Part shown: one piece after another, positions 6,997 to 14,066 of the stretch
Position numbering within the stretch: position 1 is the first letter of the stretch
Layout of the letters: the number at the start of each line of letters is the position of its first letter
Origin: a virus
Virus record (IMG/VR): IMGVR_UViG_3300008266_000544
Span: 1 to 44,230 of that record
DNA length: 44,230 bases
Reading direction: 5' to 3' (one strand)
Translations under genes and position numbers: made by a program
Notes under the pieces: generated by a model
The model's input: the letters and a program-made list of their open reading frames with translations, nothing else
Databases searched by the model: none
Told to the model about the DNA's origin: nothing

Positions 6997-7188
6997 TTAT
7001 TGCTTCTCCTTCCAGCGATAGATTACTTGGTCTTTGTCGTTAATGATTTTTTCCATATAACCACGATTAAACGCTTCTTTTTCAAATTTTGTTTGCGTAT
7101 TTTTTGGCGTAGCTCCTATCGCGATCAACAGAACAAAAGCCAACCCAAAACCAATTAATCCTGATACAAAATATTCCATAGTGTTCAT
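6997..7188 (-). CDS. Small membrane-anchored protein
   Basis: 63 residues. One transmembrane helix (about 6-25) is followed by a charged tail. The ATG at 7188 is 9 nt after the -10 box of its promoter, so its mRNA should be almost leaderless. Function unknown. Confidence 0.7.
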   Translation of the reverse strand: MNTMEYFVSGLIGFGLAFVLLIAIGATPKNTQTKFEKEAFNRGYMEKIINDKDQVIYRWKEKQ

Positions 7189-7197
7189 TGCGGCGAC

Positions 7198-7226
7198 AGT
7201 TTACGAGATTTTTTGCGGGTTGTCAA
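7198..7226 (-). promoter_or_regulatory. sigma70-like promoter
   Basis: TTGACA (7226-7221), 17 nt, TAAACT (7203-7198), then 9 nt to the ATG. The box region lies within the last codons of the upstream gene. Confidence 0.65.
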
Positions 7227-7695
7227 GTTGTTTTTTAATAAATGGCGCGAAAGTGTCGTCAAAATACAAATTGTCGGGTATCGCGCCACTATTCACCACA
7301 AATTGCGCCATTTCTTCTGGACTCCAACCGTTTAATCCTTTTTCGCCTGATTGTGCGTAGTAGAATTTCCACTGTGGATTGCGGCGACAACATTCAAAAA
7401 GTGGAGTAAAGTCAACTTTGATACTTTTTTTTGCTCCAGGTCTTGTTACAGTGACGAGTGCGAATGATTTGCCCTCTGTGCCTTGCTGTGGACCAATTTT
7501 GCCTTTGACGTTCCACTTGCCTTTCCAGCCATCAGGCAGTTCGTGATAGTTGTAGGAGCGCCAAAGATTGCCTGTTGCGCCAAAAGACGCATATCCAGCC
7601 GCTCCACCTCCATGGAAGCCTTGTTCGTTTGCTCCAAATGCAAAAACCTCATCATCTTCGAGATGAGTGATTGGTGCTGTGTATGTTTTAATCAT
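7201..7695 (-). CDS. Macro-like phage protein (A1S_2505-type)
   Basis: 164 residues. The N-terminal part carries F-A-F-G-A-N-E-x-G-x-H-G-G-G-A-A, the glycine-rich signature of a phage and bacterial family distantly related to macro domains (usual form F-G-S-N-x-x-G-x-H-G-x-G-A-A). These are presumed to bind ADP-ribose-like ligands or remove ADP-ribose. Only the motif supports this; activity is inference. A role in countering host ADP-ribosylation or NAD-based defence is possible. Confidence 0.7.
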   Translation of the reverse strand: MIKTYTAPITHLEDDEVFAFGANEQGFHGGGAAGYASFGATGNLWRSYNYHELPDGWKGKWNVKGKIGPQQGTEGKSFALVTVTRPGAKKSIKVDFTPLFECCRRNPQWKFYYAQSGEKGLNGWSPEEMAQFVVNSGAIPDNLYFDDTFAPFIKKQLDNPQKIS

Positions 7696-7703
7696 CAGAT
7701 GAA

Positions 7704-7967
7704 TTAGTTTTTTGGGATAAAGATTGATTCACTATATACTTTGATACCGTTGTCTCTCATACGCACACCCGCGATAAAAGATTCGGGACATTTTACATTT
7801 TTGGGTATTTCGAGAATATCCATAGTGTAATAATCACCACACAACCCACCGTCATGTGAATGGAATTGGACGAAAGCTGGAAAACTTTTAGGAAAAATAG
7901 CTAATTTATAATTTTCCTTATATGGGCGAATTTTCTCAATATCTTCTTTTGATTTTACTAATGTCAT
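7704..7967 (-). CDS. Hypothetical protein
   Basis: 87 residues. It contains F-H-S-H-D-G-G-L-C-G-D-Y-Y near the centre, a histidine and glycine-rich segment that might coordinate a metal, but no family is recognised. Its C-terminal codons are part of a direct repeat shared with the next gene upstream. Confidence 0.65.
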   Translation of the reverse strand: MTLVKSKEDIEKIRPYKENYKLAIFPKSFPAFVQFHSHDGGLCGDYYTMDILEIPKNVKCPESFIAGVRMRDNGIKVYSESIFIPKN

Positions 7968-7996
7968 GTTTTTATAATTATTTTATAATATCGTAT

Positions 7997-8030
7997 GAGA
8001 GAAAACTACGGGGTCTTGCCCAGCGGTAGT
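7997..8030 (-). terminator. Probable intrinsic terminator
   Basis: On the minus strand ACTAC ... GTAGT brackets an inner GGG-CAAGA-CCC hairpin and is followed by TTTTCTC. It lies right after the stop of the gene at 8031-8423. The T run is short, so termination may be partial. Confidence 0.5.
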
Positions 8031-8423
8031 TCACTCATCAGATGAATTAGTTTTCTGAACAAAGTTCGGCACAAGAGTTCCTTTATTGTGTTTCTCAATC
8101 AGATCAATCAACCACTGCAAGCGAAACTCGCAAATCCACCGATCACTGATGTAAATCAAATCACACAAAACAGATCGCTCCGATTCATATCCATACGTTT
8201 CTTCGCCTGAGCGGTCATCGCATTCTTCCTTATTGAGCTTGTTGAGGAATTTGATGTAGCACAACTCCTTTTTGAAGATCGGGAGCAGCGGCGTAATGAT
8301 TGACAAAGCAGACAAAAGAGTCATGTTTTGTCCATTATCCCATACATTATCAAAAGCTTTTCGAATAGCTACTTGGCGATGTAGGGATTTTTTACGCTTT
8401 TTTAATAGGACTGATCGTTTCAT
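8031..8423 (-). CDS. Hypothetical protein
   Basis: 130 residues. The N-terminus is very basic (K-K-R-K-K-S-L-H-R), suggesting nucleic-acid contact, followed by a hydrophobic stretch near 35-50 and an acidic, Cys-containing middle. No recognised domain. A terminator-like hairpin follows. Confidence 0.65.
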   Translation of the reverse strand: MKRSVLLKKRKKSLHRQVAIRKAFDNVWDNGQNMTLLSALSIITPLLPIFKKELCYIKFLNKLNKEECDDRSGEETYGYESERSVLCDLIYISDRWICEFRLQWLIDLIEKHNKGTLVPNFVQKTNSSDE

Positions 8424-8434
8424 GATTTTGTATT

Positions 8435-8680
8435 TTAGTGTTGGTAAATTGGGAGGATTGTGTATTGTTTATAAGGGGAATGTTTTAGCTGCATCGCAAC
8501 ATGATCCTCTGCTTCTCTCAATGTGCTGTTATATCCTCCCACCTCATAAAGAGTTGTTTGAGGTTGGACACTGCTAATATATACTTTGTCTTCTTTGACT
8601 TCGTAGACTCGATATGATGTATTCATTCCGTTTTTGTGGTGGGTAATTACTGCTATTTTTTCGTCGTGTGTCATACTCAT
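8435..8680 (-). CDS. Hypothetical protein
   Basis: 81 residues from the ATG at 8680 (ATGA overlap with the upstream gene), mostly beta-strand-like with T-H-D-E-K near the start. Alternative ATG at 8674. Function unknown. Confidence 0.65.
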   Translation of the reverse strand: MSMTHDEKIAVITHHKNGMNTSYRVYEVKEDKVYISSVQPQTTLYEVGGYNSTLREAEDHVAMQLKHSPYKQYTILPIYQH

Positions 8681-8865
8681 AGTGTTTCTTCGTGGATTTT
8701 TTTAGCTTGTTGGATAATTGATGCCATGTATTTGCGCTGTTTGGGTGGTAGTCGTCCATTGTACCAGCCACAATAATCTTTTTTGCGTTGTTCAAAAAAA
8801 TTGTGCATTGTTTTCATTAGACGATCAATTTTGACGTTTTGTGATTTGTCGTGTTTGTCGGTCAT
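8677..8865 (-). CDS. Small basic hypothetical protein
   Basis: 62 residues, strongly basic and helical (K, R, Q). A W-Y-N-G-R-L-P-P-K-Q segment sits centrally. It is coupled on both sides by ATGA overlaps. No known function. Confidence 0.65.
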   Translation of the reverse strand: MTDKHDKSQNVKIDRLMKTMHNFFEQRKKDYCGWYNGRLPPKQRKYMASIIQQAKKIHEETL

Positions 8866-9104
8866 GGCGTTTTTCCTTTTGCTTTGGCAATCGCTGTTTT
8901 TGCTTTCGTGATTGGGCCAATCCCCAACCCCTGTCCTTGATTGTATTTGTAATTTTCAAGCAATCCCTCCAACGCCTCAAGCAGTTCGTTGCGCTCGCGT
9001 TCAAGCTCCTCGGATATATATCGAGGAACCCATTCGTCTGCAAATCCATCCATTGGACGCTTCGCTCTATCTGTTCTTGGAGCACGATAAGAAGGTGGTT
9101 TCAT
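8862..9104 (-). CDS. PRTD-type small protein
   Basis: 80 residues with A-P-R-T-D near the start and E-E-L-E-R-E-R-N-E-L-L-E-A-L in the middle, placing it with the TPRTD proteins at 1489-2036. Probably a coiled coil. The promoter leaves only 9 nt between the -10 box and the ATG. First gene of a three-gene coupled unit. Confidence 0.7.
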   Translation of the reverse strand: MKPPSYRAPRTDRAKRPMDGFADEWVPRYISEELERERNELLEALEGLLENYKYNQGQGLGIGPITKAKTAIAKAKGKTP

Positions 9105-9113
9105 GTCGGGGAA

Positions 9114-9142
9114 ATATTAATCAATAGAATGAACAATGTCAA
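9114..9142 (-). promoter_or_regulatory. sigma70-like promoter
   Basis: TTGACA (9142-9137), 17 nt, TAATAT (9119-9114), 9 nt to the ATG. The upstream gene's TGA stop lies inside the TTGACA. Confidence 0.7.
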
Positions 9143-9369
9143 GAAGTTTTATTCACTTCACACAAAATGTCTTCATCTGCGAAAAACACCGTGTGTCCAT
9201 CGGTAAAACGGTCAATATTGAACCCATACCACGTTTCATAACTTCCATCTGGACGCTCGAAACCATCGGTTTCGCCATTGAACGTGGCTAATCCTTTGTA
9301 TTTAATGTCGGGGAATGCATCATTGACAAATGAAATAGCATATGTTTGTCCTACTTTTGTGGGTGCCAT
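9139..9369 (-). CDS. Hypothetical protein
   Basis: 76 residues, beta-rich, with G-D-x-D-like acidic patches (F-A-D-E-D-I) near the C-terminus. The ATG follows the recurring AATCAATAAAAAAT leader. Not recognised. Confidence 0.65.
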   Translation of the reverse strand: MAPTKVGQTYAISFVNDAFPDIKYKGLATFNGETDGFERPDGSYETWYGFNIDRFTDGHTVFFADEDILCEVNKTS

Positions 9370-9381
9370 ATTTTTTATTGA

Positions 9382-9612
9382 TTAAAATTCGATCTTCTCA
9401 ACACAGGGCAGAATGCGGTTGATTGGCATATTATAATCACAATCAAGATTTCTACAGCTTGGATTTCCTTCTTCGTCGGCAATAGTATTATATGCGTTTT
9501 CGTCTATTTTCTGGCACAGATAACCATCTGCGCATATAAAGAATTGGTCTTCCTTAACATCATCAAGCGTCAGTTGTTCGTCTTTCTTCACTTCTTCGTA
9601 AATAAATTTCAT
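9382..9612 (-). CDS. Acidic hypothetical protein
   Basis: 76 residues from the ATG at 9612; an in-frame start at 9654 would overlap the previous gene. Begins M-K-F-I-Y-E-E-V-K-K-D-E and contains three cysteines in the second half. Function unknown. Confidence 0.65.
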   Translation of the reverse strand: MKFIYEEVKKDEQLTLDDVKEDQFFICADGYLCQKIDENAYNTIADEEGNPSCRNLDCDYNMPINRILPCVEKIEF

Positions 9613-9619
9613 GTTTTTG

Positions 9620-9802
9620 TTAGTTAATATTTGTTTTTGGTATTTTTTTGACAATTTCTTTCAATTCGGAGATTACATCCTCCAATGCACTTTCTTTGCC
9701 TTGACGATACCACTCCTCGCTTTCATACCAAGTTTTATCGTCTTTCTTAACCTCTTCGTAGCGAGCTTCCAGTTTTTGGATATATTGGGTGATTTCGTTC
9801 AT
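9620..9802 (-). CDS. Small helical protein
   Basis: 60 residues, heavily charged and helical, with W-Y-E-S-E-E-W-Y-R-Q-G-K-E-S-A-L-E-D-V in the middle, a pattern seen in several short phage proteins. The ATG overlaps the stop of a 33-codon membrane peptide. No known role. Confidence 0.65.
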   Translation of the reverse strand: MNEITQYIQKLEARYEEVKKDDKTWYESEEWYRQGKESALEDVISELKEIVKKIPKTNIN

Positions 9803-9900
9803 GGTTTTTTAGAAAATTTTATGATTTGATATGCAACAAAGATGAGCGTTGCAATATGCAAACAAAGCAAAAAGCCGTAAAATAATTGAAATCCGTTCAT
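9799..9900 (-). CDS. 33-residue membrane peptide
   Basis: A short frame from ATG 9900 to TGA 9799-9801, overlapping the next start as ATGA. About 20 residues form a single hydrophobic helix followed by K-F-S-K-K-P, so it should insert with its basic end in the cytoplasm. The exact coupling and the A-rich leader argue that it is real. Confidence 0.55.
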   Translation of the reverse strand: MNGFQLFYGFLLCLHIATLIFVAYQIIKFSKKP

Positions 9901-9918
9901 ATTATTCTTTTTTATTGA

Positions 9919-10068
9919 TTACTCTGAGACGTAATTGTCAATCTCTTCTTGGATTTCTTCGATTGCAATCCAACATAATTCGATTTGACGATAATCCCAT
10001 GCTCCCGCAAGGTCGTTTTCAGCTTCCGCCAATTCGTCTTCTAACTCTTGTAATGTTTTTGGATTCAT
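9919..10068 (-). CDS. Small acidic helical protein
   Basis: 49 residues from ATG 10068, starting M-N-P-K-T-L-Q-E-L-E-D-E-L. Highly acidic and probably a coiled coil. It ends at a TTTATTGATTA-type intergenic element. No family recognised. Confidence 0.6.
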   Translation of the reverse strand: MNPKTLQELEDELAEAENDLAGAWDYRQIELCWIAIEEIQEEIDNYVSE

Positions 10069-10080
10069 ATTATGATTATA

Positions 10081-10281
10081 TTACTCTACCCAAATAAATG
10101 CTGTGATATTTCCTATGTTTGATGTGTAATGAGTTTTGATGTAATTGTAATCAGGATACCAAACAACACTTTTTACTTCTTTAACTTGTTCGAGGAAAAT
10201 AATGAAGTCGCCTTTTCTAGCGACAGCTTCAACTCTGTCGAAGTAGCTTTGTCCTTTATCGTCTTTTACAATGATATTCAT
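10081..10281 (-). CDS. Hypothetical protein
   Basis: 66 residues with alternating hydrophobic and charged residues, probably a small beta protein. The leader has the recurring AATCAATAAA sequence. Function unknown. Confidence 0.6.
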   Translation of the reverse strand: MNIIVKDDKGQSYFDRVEAVARKGDFIIFLEQVKEVKSVVWYPDYNYIKTHYTSNIGNITAFIWVE

Positions 10282-10488
10282 AATTTATTGATTAAAAATC
10301 CGCTTCGGAACGGTTCGTACGCCACCTTTTCAATATCCGAGTTTGAGGAGGATGGAATTTATGCCTGTCATTACTGACTTTTTCCGCGCACCCGAAGGCT
10401 CCATGTCTCGATCCCGCCAGTCACCATGCTAAGTGAATAGTAGAGGGGGGGTCTGGCAATGTATTGATACTGCCGAAGCGAAAGCTTT
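10282..10488. other. Intergenic region
   Basis: Between two minus-strand genes. It contains a run of seven G at about 10444-10451 and a possible 24-codon minus-strand frame that I do not consider established. No tRNA or clear terminator is visible. Confidence 0.4.
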
Positions 10489-10650
10489 TTACTGTGGCTT
10501 CTTGTAAATCTTGCGGCTGCGATGCTTGCTTGCGGGAGCGTCCCATGCTGTATCGCAACAGCTGCCTTTGAATACTTTTGTGCCGTTGTTGTTTTGGTCT
10601 TTTTTGCTAGCGAAGCCCGCTTTTCTACTTTGACGAGTGTTTTTGTTCAT
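10489..10650 (-). CDS. Small basic protein
   Basis: 53 residues from ATG 10650 to TAA at 10489. About a third of the residues are K or R, with two adjacent Cys in the middle (G-S-C-C-D-T). It reads like a small nucleic-acid-binding or ribosome-associated protein, but no family is recognised. Confidence 0.5.
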   Translation of the reverse strand: MNKNTRQSRKAGFASKKDQNNNGTKVFKGSCCDTAWDAPASKHRSRKIYKKPQ

Positions 10651-10682
10651 GTTTGTTTGTATTTTTGTTTGCTTTTAAAAAG

Positions 10683-11018
10683 TTATTTTTTTTCTACTAA
10701 GCGTTCAATTGCATATTGCTCAACCTTTAAAGCGCCGATTTGATGTCCTAATGCTTTGATATGAGAACCTGCTTGCTCTTTGAACCATACCGATTGTAAA
10801 AATGAATCTTTATCGAAAGTTAGTAGAGAACATCCAACTGCATTTTCAGCAGGGACGCATTTGATAAAGTTTCCAATACCACCATGCCAAAGTTTACTAC
10901 TGCCAGCTACAATACACGAACCTTCTTGAAGAAGTCTTGTTGCGATATTGTCCCAACCAGCGTATTCTTCGTTTTTGAAGAAATATTTTTTAATGAATTC
11001 AATCTGTTCTTCTGTCAT
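10683..11018 (-). CDS. Hypothetical protein
   Basis: 111 residues from the ATG at 11018 (M-T-E-E-Q-I-E-F); the upstream in-frame ATG overlaps the previous gene and is rejected. The middle has S-K-L-W-H-G-G-I-G-N-F and two Cys. Not recognised. Confidence 0.65.
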   Translation of the reverse strand: MTEEQIEFIKKYFFKNEEYAGWDNIATRLLQEGSCIVAGSSKLWHGGIGNFIKCVPAENAVGCSLLTFDKDSFLQSVWFKEQAGSHIKALGHQIGALKVEQYAIERLVEKK

Positions 11019-11040
11019 GTTCCAAGTGTATTTTAGTTTT

Positions 11041-11586
11041 TTAAGAAAGATCGACGTAAGCCAATTGAATTTCGCGACAATCAACATCGCATTCTTTTAC
11101 ATTCACCATAATCGTTGCAGTGTGCAAATCATTCCAATTTCTATTCTTACGTTTGATTGCAACACGTTCTCCTTGATATATACCATGCTTGTGTAGAATT
11201 TGTTCAGCATACTCAACGGTATAAAAATCATCAATTTCGGCATCCAGATCATCAGCAATGCTGATATTGTATTGAGGTTCTACGAAAGACAATACATAAT
11301 CTTTAACTTTCATTGCTGCTTCATTAGACACGAATTTAAATTCTTCATCCCATTTTCGACCAACTTGTGATGAGATTGCTACAAATTCCCCATCGAGAAA
11401 ATATGCTCTAACACCAACCCAAGAGTCTGTGCAAAGATGAGGGCGAACAAACACCATTTTGATCCGTTCATCAAACTCAATGTATTCGTAGATACCAAAT
11501 ACATTACAAAGATCCTCATTTCCATGGACTTCTTCCCCGTGTTTTTCAAGATTGATTGATTCGATTACTTTTCGTGTCGTTGTCAT
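11041..11586 (-). CDS. Hypothetical protein
   Basis: 181 residues, acidic N-terminal half with several aromatic strands, then a basic K-R-K-N-R-N-W-N segment near 145. No known domain. It ends just upstream of the 10683-11018 gene and likely shares its transcript. Confidence 0.65.
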   Translation of the reverse strand: MTTTRKVIESINLEKHGEEVHGNEDLCNVFGIYEYIEFDERIKMVFVRPHLCTDSWVGVRAYFLDGEFVAISSQVGRKWDEEFKFVSNEAAMKVKDYVLSFVEPQYNISIADDLDAEIDDFYTVEYAEQILHKHGIYQGERVAIKRKNRNWNDLHTATIMVNVKECDVDCREIQLAYVDLS

Positions 11587-11629
11587 GTCCTAATTCTAAT
11601 CTAGTTATTGTTGCGGCGAAAGATTGCCA

Positions 11630-12034
11630 TTAATAGCTTTCTTTGTCAAGAAGTATTTTGATGATTTTTTCAGCATTCTCTTGCCACGAAGGATATTGGA
11701 GCATTGAAAACTCTTGTCCATGTTTTGCGATGAATGCGTTCCAATCAGCGAGAGCCTCTGGAGAAATAGGAAGCTTGCTTGGTCGAGCCTCAGAAGCCTC
11801 ACGAATAACATCAAGAAGTTTTTCTTCTTTTAGTTTTGCGGCGGCAGCGATTTCTGCATTCGCAGGATAAACCATTCTCTTGATAGAGGTGTAACCTTCA
11901 CGCACTTGCACCAACCAAAAGCCTTTTTCTAGTCCTTCGTAGGCATCGAAGTCGTTGCAGAGAACGTATCTGTTGCCGACTTTTCTGTAGCGGTCGCGAT
12001 CTGATTTATTTAAAATTTGTTGATATGCTTTCAT
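11630..12034 (-). CDS. Hypothetical protein
   Basis: 134 residues. Basic N-terminus (M-K-A-Y-Q-Q-I-L-N-K-S-D-R-D-R-Y-R-K), alanine-rich helix in the middle. Start fixed by the promoter at 12043-12071, which leaves 8 nt before the ATG. First gene of the leftward operon. Function unknown. Confidence 0.7.
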   Translation of the reverse strand: MKAYQQILNKSDRDRYRKVGNRYVLCNDFDAYEGLEKGFWLVQVREGYTSIKRMVYPANAEIAAAAKLKEEKLLDVIREASEARPSKLPISPEALADWNAFIAKHGQEFSMLQYPSWQENAEKIIKILLDKESY

Positions 12035-12042
12035 GCGAGAGA

Positions 12043-12071
12043 AGAATAGTGTTTGTTGAGAGGTTTGTCAA
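12043..12071 (-). promoter_or_regulatory. sigma70-like promoter
   Basis: TTGACA (12071-12066), 17 nt, TATTCT (12048-12043), then 8 nt to the ATG. It is divergent from the late element at 12169-12183. Confidence 0.7.
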
Positions 12072-12090
12072 GTTTTTTTATGATTATTTT

Positions 12091-12132
12091 TACGATTGTT
12101 CGCTTTTAGTATACGATTGTTCACTTTTAGTA
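12091..12132. repeat. Two tandem 21-bp repeats in a divergent promoter region
   Basis: A 21-bp unit starting TACGATTGTTC and ending TTTTAGTA occurs at 12091-12111 and again at 12112-12132 with one mismatch, directly followed by TACAAT. Placed between the early leftward promoter and the late rightward element, it may be a regulator site. Confidence 0.7.
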
Positions 12133-12168
12133 TACAATAAGATATTTCTAAAAACTTCCACAATTAAA

Positions 12169-12183
12169 AGTGTAATTAAATAC
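12169..12183 (+). promoter_or_regulatory. Late-type promoter element
   Basis: AGTGTAATTAAATAC followed directly by ATG. It has the same layout as the elements at 25453-25467 and 34796-34810: AGTGTAA, eight bases, start codon. Confidence 0.6.
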
Positions 12184-13509
12184 ATGGCGGATCAATATGC
12201 CTTTCAAAACCTTGCTCAATTATCACACACTGCTGGAAATATTGCATTTATATATGACAGAACGAACGATAATTACAGACCTTTGGAGCAACAGGACTTG
12301 AGTTTTTCTAACTCTGAAAGCTCGACTGTTTTCGATGCGTTTGGTCGCATGAGAACTTCTTCTCCGCTTACTCTCTTTGATTCAAGTCACAGATACGCCG
12401 ACAATAACCTATGGTCAACAGCGAGTGGAGTTAGTGGCAGTGGTTCTTTTAATCAAAATCAAGGATTAATTGAAATGAATGTAACCAACGCTTCTGGTTC
12501 GTTCGTTACAAGAGAAACAACAAAAGTTTTTGCTTATCAGCCAGGAAAAAGTCTGCTTGTCATGAATACTTTTGTAATGTCCCCCGCAAAAACTGGTCTT
12601 ACGCAAAAAGTAGGTTATTTCGGTGCTGACAATGGAATGTATTTGGAGCTTGTTGATTCGACATTGAATTTCGTGGAGCGTTCGTTGGTTGATGGCGCTC
12701 CAGTTACAGAAACGAGAGTTCCTCAATCAGCTTGGAACGGCGACCAACTAGATGGAACGGGTGCATCTGGATTTACTTTGGATATTACCAAGGCACAGAT
12801 TTTGTGGATGGATATAGAATGGCTTGGTCTTGGCTCAGTGAGAATGGGATTTGTTATCAATGGCAAGTTTATCTTGTGCCATACATTTCACCACGCTAAT
12901 ATCATCGACTCGACTTACATCACCACGGCTTCTTTGCCGCTTAGATATGAAATAGCAAATACCGCCGCAACTTCTGGGGCTAGTAAACTAAAACAAATAT
13001 GCAGCACTGTAATATCTGAAGGTGGTTATGAACTCAGAGGTCTTCAACAAGCAGCAGGAACAGAAATAACTGCGCCGAAAGCACTTACGACCGCTGGAAC
13101 ATTTTATCCCATAATTTCTATAAAATTGAAATCAACTAAACTAGATGCTATAGTAATCTTGACAGCGTTGTCGGTCATGGGTCTTGATACAGGCATTTAT
13201 AATTGGAAAATAATTGCATCTGGAACTACATCTGGCGGCACTTGGACTGATGCGGGAGCTAATTCGTCTGTTCAATATAAGCTCGATGGAACTGGCATAT
13301 CTGGAGGAAGAGTATTGGCATCTGGCTATTTAACTTCTAACTCTCAAGGCTCTACAAGCATAGACATTTTGAAAGAAGCTCTATTCAAATTCCAACTTGA
13401 AAGAAATGGTCTTACTGGCGAAGCTTATGAATTAACTCTAGTTGTAACAGCAAGCACAGCCACAGAACTTGTTCATGGTTCAATGGATTGGGAAGAGGTT
13501 AGTAGATAA
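12184..13509 (+). CDS. Virion structural protein
   Basis: 441 residues from the ATG at 12184; the frame is open upstream but has no plausible initiation there, and the late element ends at this ATG. Near residue 43 it carries F-G-R-M-R-T-S-S-P-L-T-L-F-D, a signature I associate with phage particle proteins with a jelly-roll-like, beta-rich fold. Residues are rich in Ser, Thr and Gly with few Cys. The late-type promoter agrees with a structural role. It stands alone, far from the tail module, so the exact location in the particle (capsid decoration, neck or fibre) cannot be set. Confidence 0.75.
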   Translation: MADQYAFQNLAQLSHTAGNIAFIYDRTNDNYRPLEQQDLSFSNSESSTVFDAFGRMRTSSPLTLFDSSHRYADNNLWSTASGVSGSGSFNQNQGLIEMNVTNASGSFVTRETTKVFAYQPGKSLLVMNTFVMSPAKTGLTQKVGYFGADNGMYLELVDSTLNFVERSLVDGAPVTETRVPQSAWNGDQLDGTGASGFTLDITKAQILWMDIEWLGLGSVRMGFVINGKFILCHTFHHANIIDSTYITTASLPLRYEIANTAATSGASKLKQICSTVISEGGYELRGLQQAAGTEITAPKALTTAGTFYPIISIKLKSTKLDAIVILTALSVMGLDTGIYNWKIIASGTTSGGTWTDAGANSSVQYKLDGTGISGGRVLASGYLTSNSQGSTSIDILKEALFKFQLERNGLTGEAYELTLVVTASTATELVHGSMDWEEVSR

Positions 13510-13526
13510 TTTTATTGATTAAAAAT

Positions 13527-13601
13527 TGGTAGGGAGTAAGGGCTATGCTCCCTTTATACCGCTTTCAAAGAGCGGAGTGTTACTGATTACACCAACCCCC
13601 A
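13527..13601 (-). tRNA. tRNA-Gln(UUG)
   Basis: Acceptor UGGGGGU pairs with ACUCCCU except at 1-72. The anticodon arm is CCGCT-CTTTGAA-AGCGG with anticodon UUG, and CCA is encoded. The T loop is AGCATAG instead of the usual TTCRANY, which is unusual. Confidence 0.75.
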
Positions 13602-13607
13602 ATTTAA

Positions 13608-13682
13608 TCTAGTCGGCAGGATTTGAACCTGCGTTGTTCCCGCTTCCAAAGCAGGTGTGTTAGACCTCTCCACCACGACTAG
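13608..13682 (-). tRNA. tRNA-Pro(UGG)
   Basis: Acceptor CTAGTCG/CGACTAG is perfect. Anticodon arm CCTGC-TTTGGAA-GCGGG, anticodon UGG. Canonical T loop TTCAAAT. CCA not encoded. Confidence 0.85.
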
Positions 13683-13686
13683 TATA

Positions 13687-13773
13687 TGGTGTGTCAGATA
13701 GGATTCGAACCTACTCAGCCCGAAGGCAACGGGGTTACAGCCCGTCCCAGCTCTCCAACTCTGGCGATGACAC
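13687..13773 (-). tRNA. tRNA-Tyr(GUA)
   Basis: Class II tRNA with a long variable arm. Anticodon arm ACGGG-CTGTAAC-CCCGT, anticodon GUA. T loop TTCGAAT, and CCA encoded. Position 7-66 is mismatched. Confidence 0.88.
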
Positions 13774-13786
13774 GTTTGTTAAAATG

Positions 13787-13870
13787 AGCCGCGAGTCAGA
13801 TTCGAACTGACGATGTGCATAAGCATCTTGCTTACAAGGCAAGTCCTATCGACCACTAAGGGATCGCGGC
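13787..13870 (-). tRNA. tRNA-Thr(UGU) with a long variable arm
   Basis: Perfect acceptor GCCGCGA/TCGCGGC. Anticodon arm CTTGC-CTTGTAA-GCAAG, anticodon UGU, with the loop typical of Thr. An extra arm that can form GATG...CATC makes it class II in shape, which is unusual for tRNA-Thr. CCA not encoded. Confidence 0.8.
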
Positions 13871-13876
13871 AAAAAG

Positions 13877-13948
13877 CATTCGCAATGGGATTCGAACCCA
13901 TGATGCTGAGTAGAAAGCTCAGAGTGATAACCGCTTCACCATGCGAAC
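13877..13948 (-). tRNA. tRNA-Glu(UUC)
   Basis: Acceptor GTTCGCA/TGCGAAT, anticodon arm CTGAG-CTTTCTA-CTCAG, anticodon UUC, discriminator G, T loop TTCGAAT. Confidence 0.88.
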
Positions 13949-13950
13949 AT

Positions 13951-14026
13951 TGGCTCCAAAGGTAGGATTCGAACCTACAACCTACGAGTTAACAGCTCGT
14001 TGCACTGCCAATTGTGCTACTTGGGA
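13951..14026 (-). tRNA. tRNA-Asn(GUU)
   Basis: Anticodon arm ACGAG-CTGTTAA-CTCGT, anticodon GUU, T loop TTCGAAT, discriminator G and encoded CCA. One mismatch in the acceptor. First tRNA of the cluster after the terminator-like hairpin. Confidence 0.87.
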
Positions 14027-14035
14027 ATTTTAAGC

Positions 14036-14066
14036 AATAAAAAACCCCATCTTGTTAGGATGAGGT
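14036..14066 (-). terminator. Intrinsic terminator before the tRNA cluster
   Basis: Minus strand CCTCATC-CTAACAA-GATGGGG pairs fully with one G-U, followed by TTTTTT. On the plus strand the same pair would be C-A, so the hairpin is directional. It lies 10 nt upstream of tRNA-Asn. Confidence 0.7.

Larger units (their letters stand above)
7692..8054. repeat. 20-bp direct repeat pair
   Basis: TCATCAGATGAATTAGTTTT occurs at 7692-7711 and 8035-8054, identical and 343 bp apart. Each copy sits at a gene 3' end, and the pair brackets gene 7704-7967. It contains the short palindrome TCATC-A-GATGA. This may be a footprint of duplication or insertion by recombination. Confidence 0.8.

Noticed and set aside
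10129-10377. Plus-strand frame in the 10.1-10.4 kb region
   Set aside because: It mostly lies opposite a gene that has the usual leader, and it has no initiation signal.
12025-12183. Upstream extension of the structural protein frame
   Set aside because: The first 53 codons cover an opposing promoter and tandem repeats; the late element ends at the ATG at 12184.
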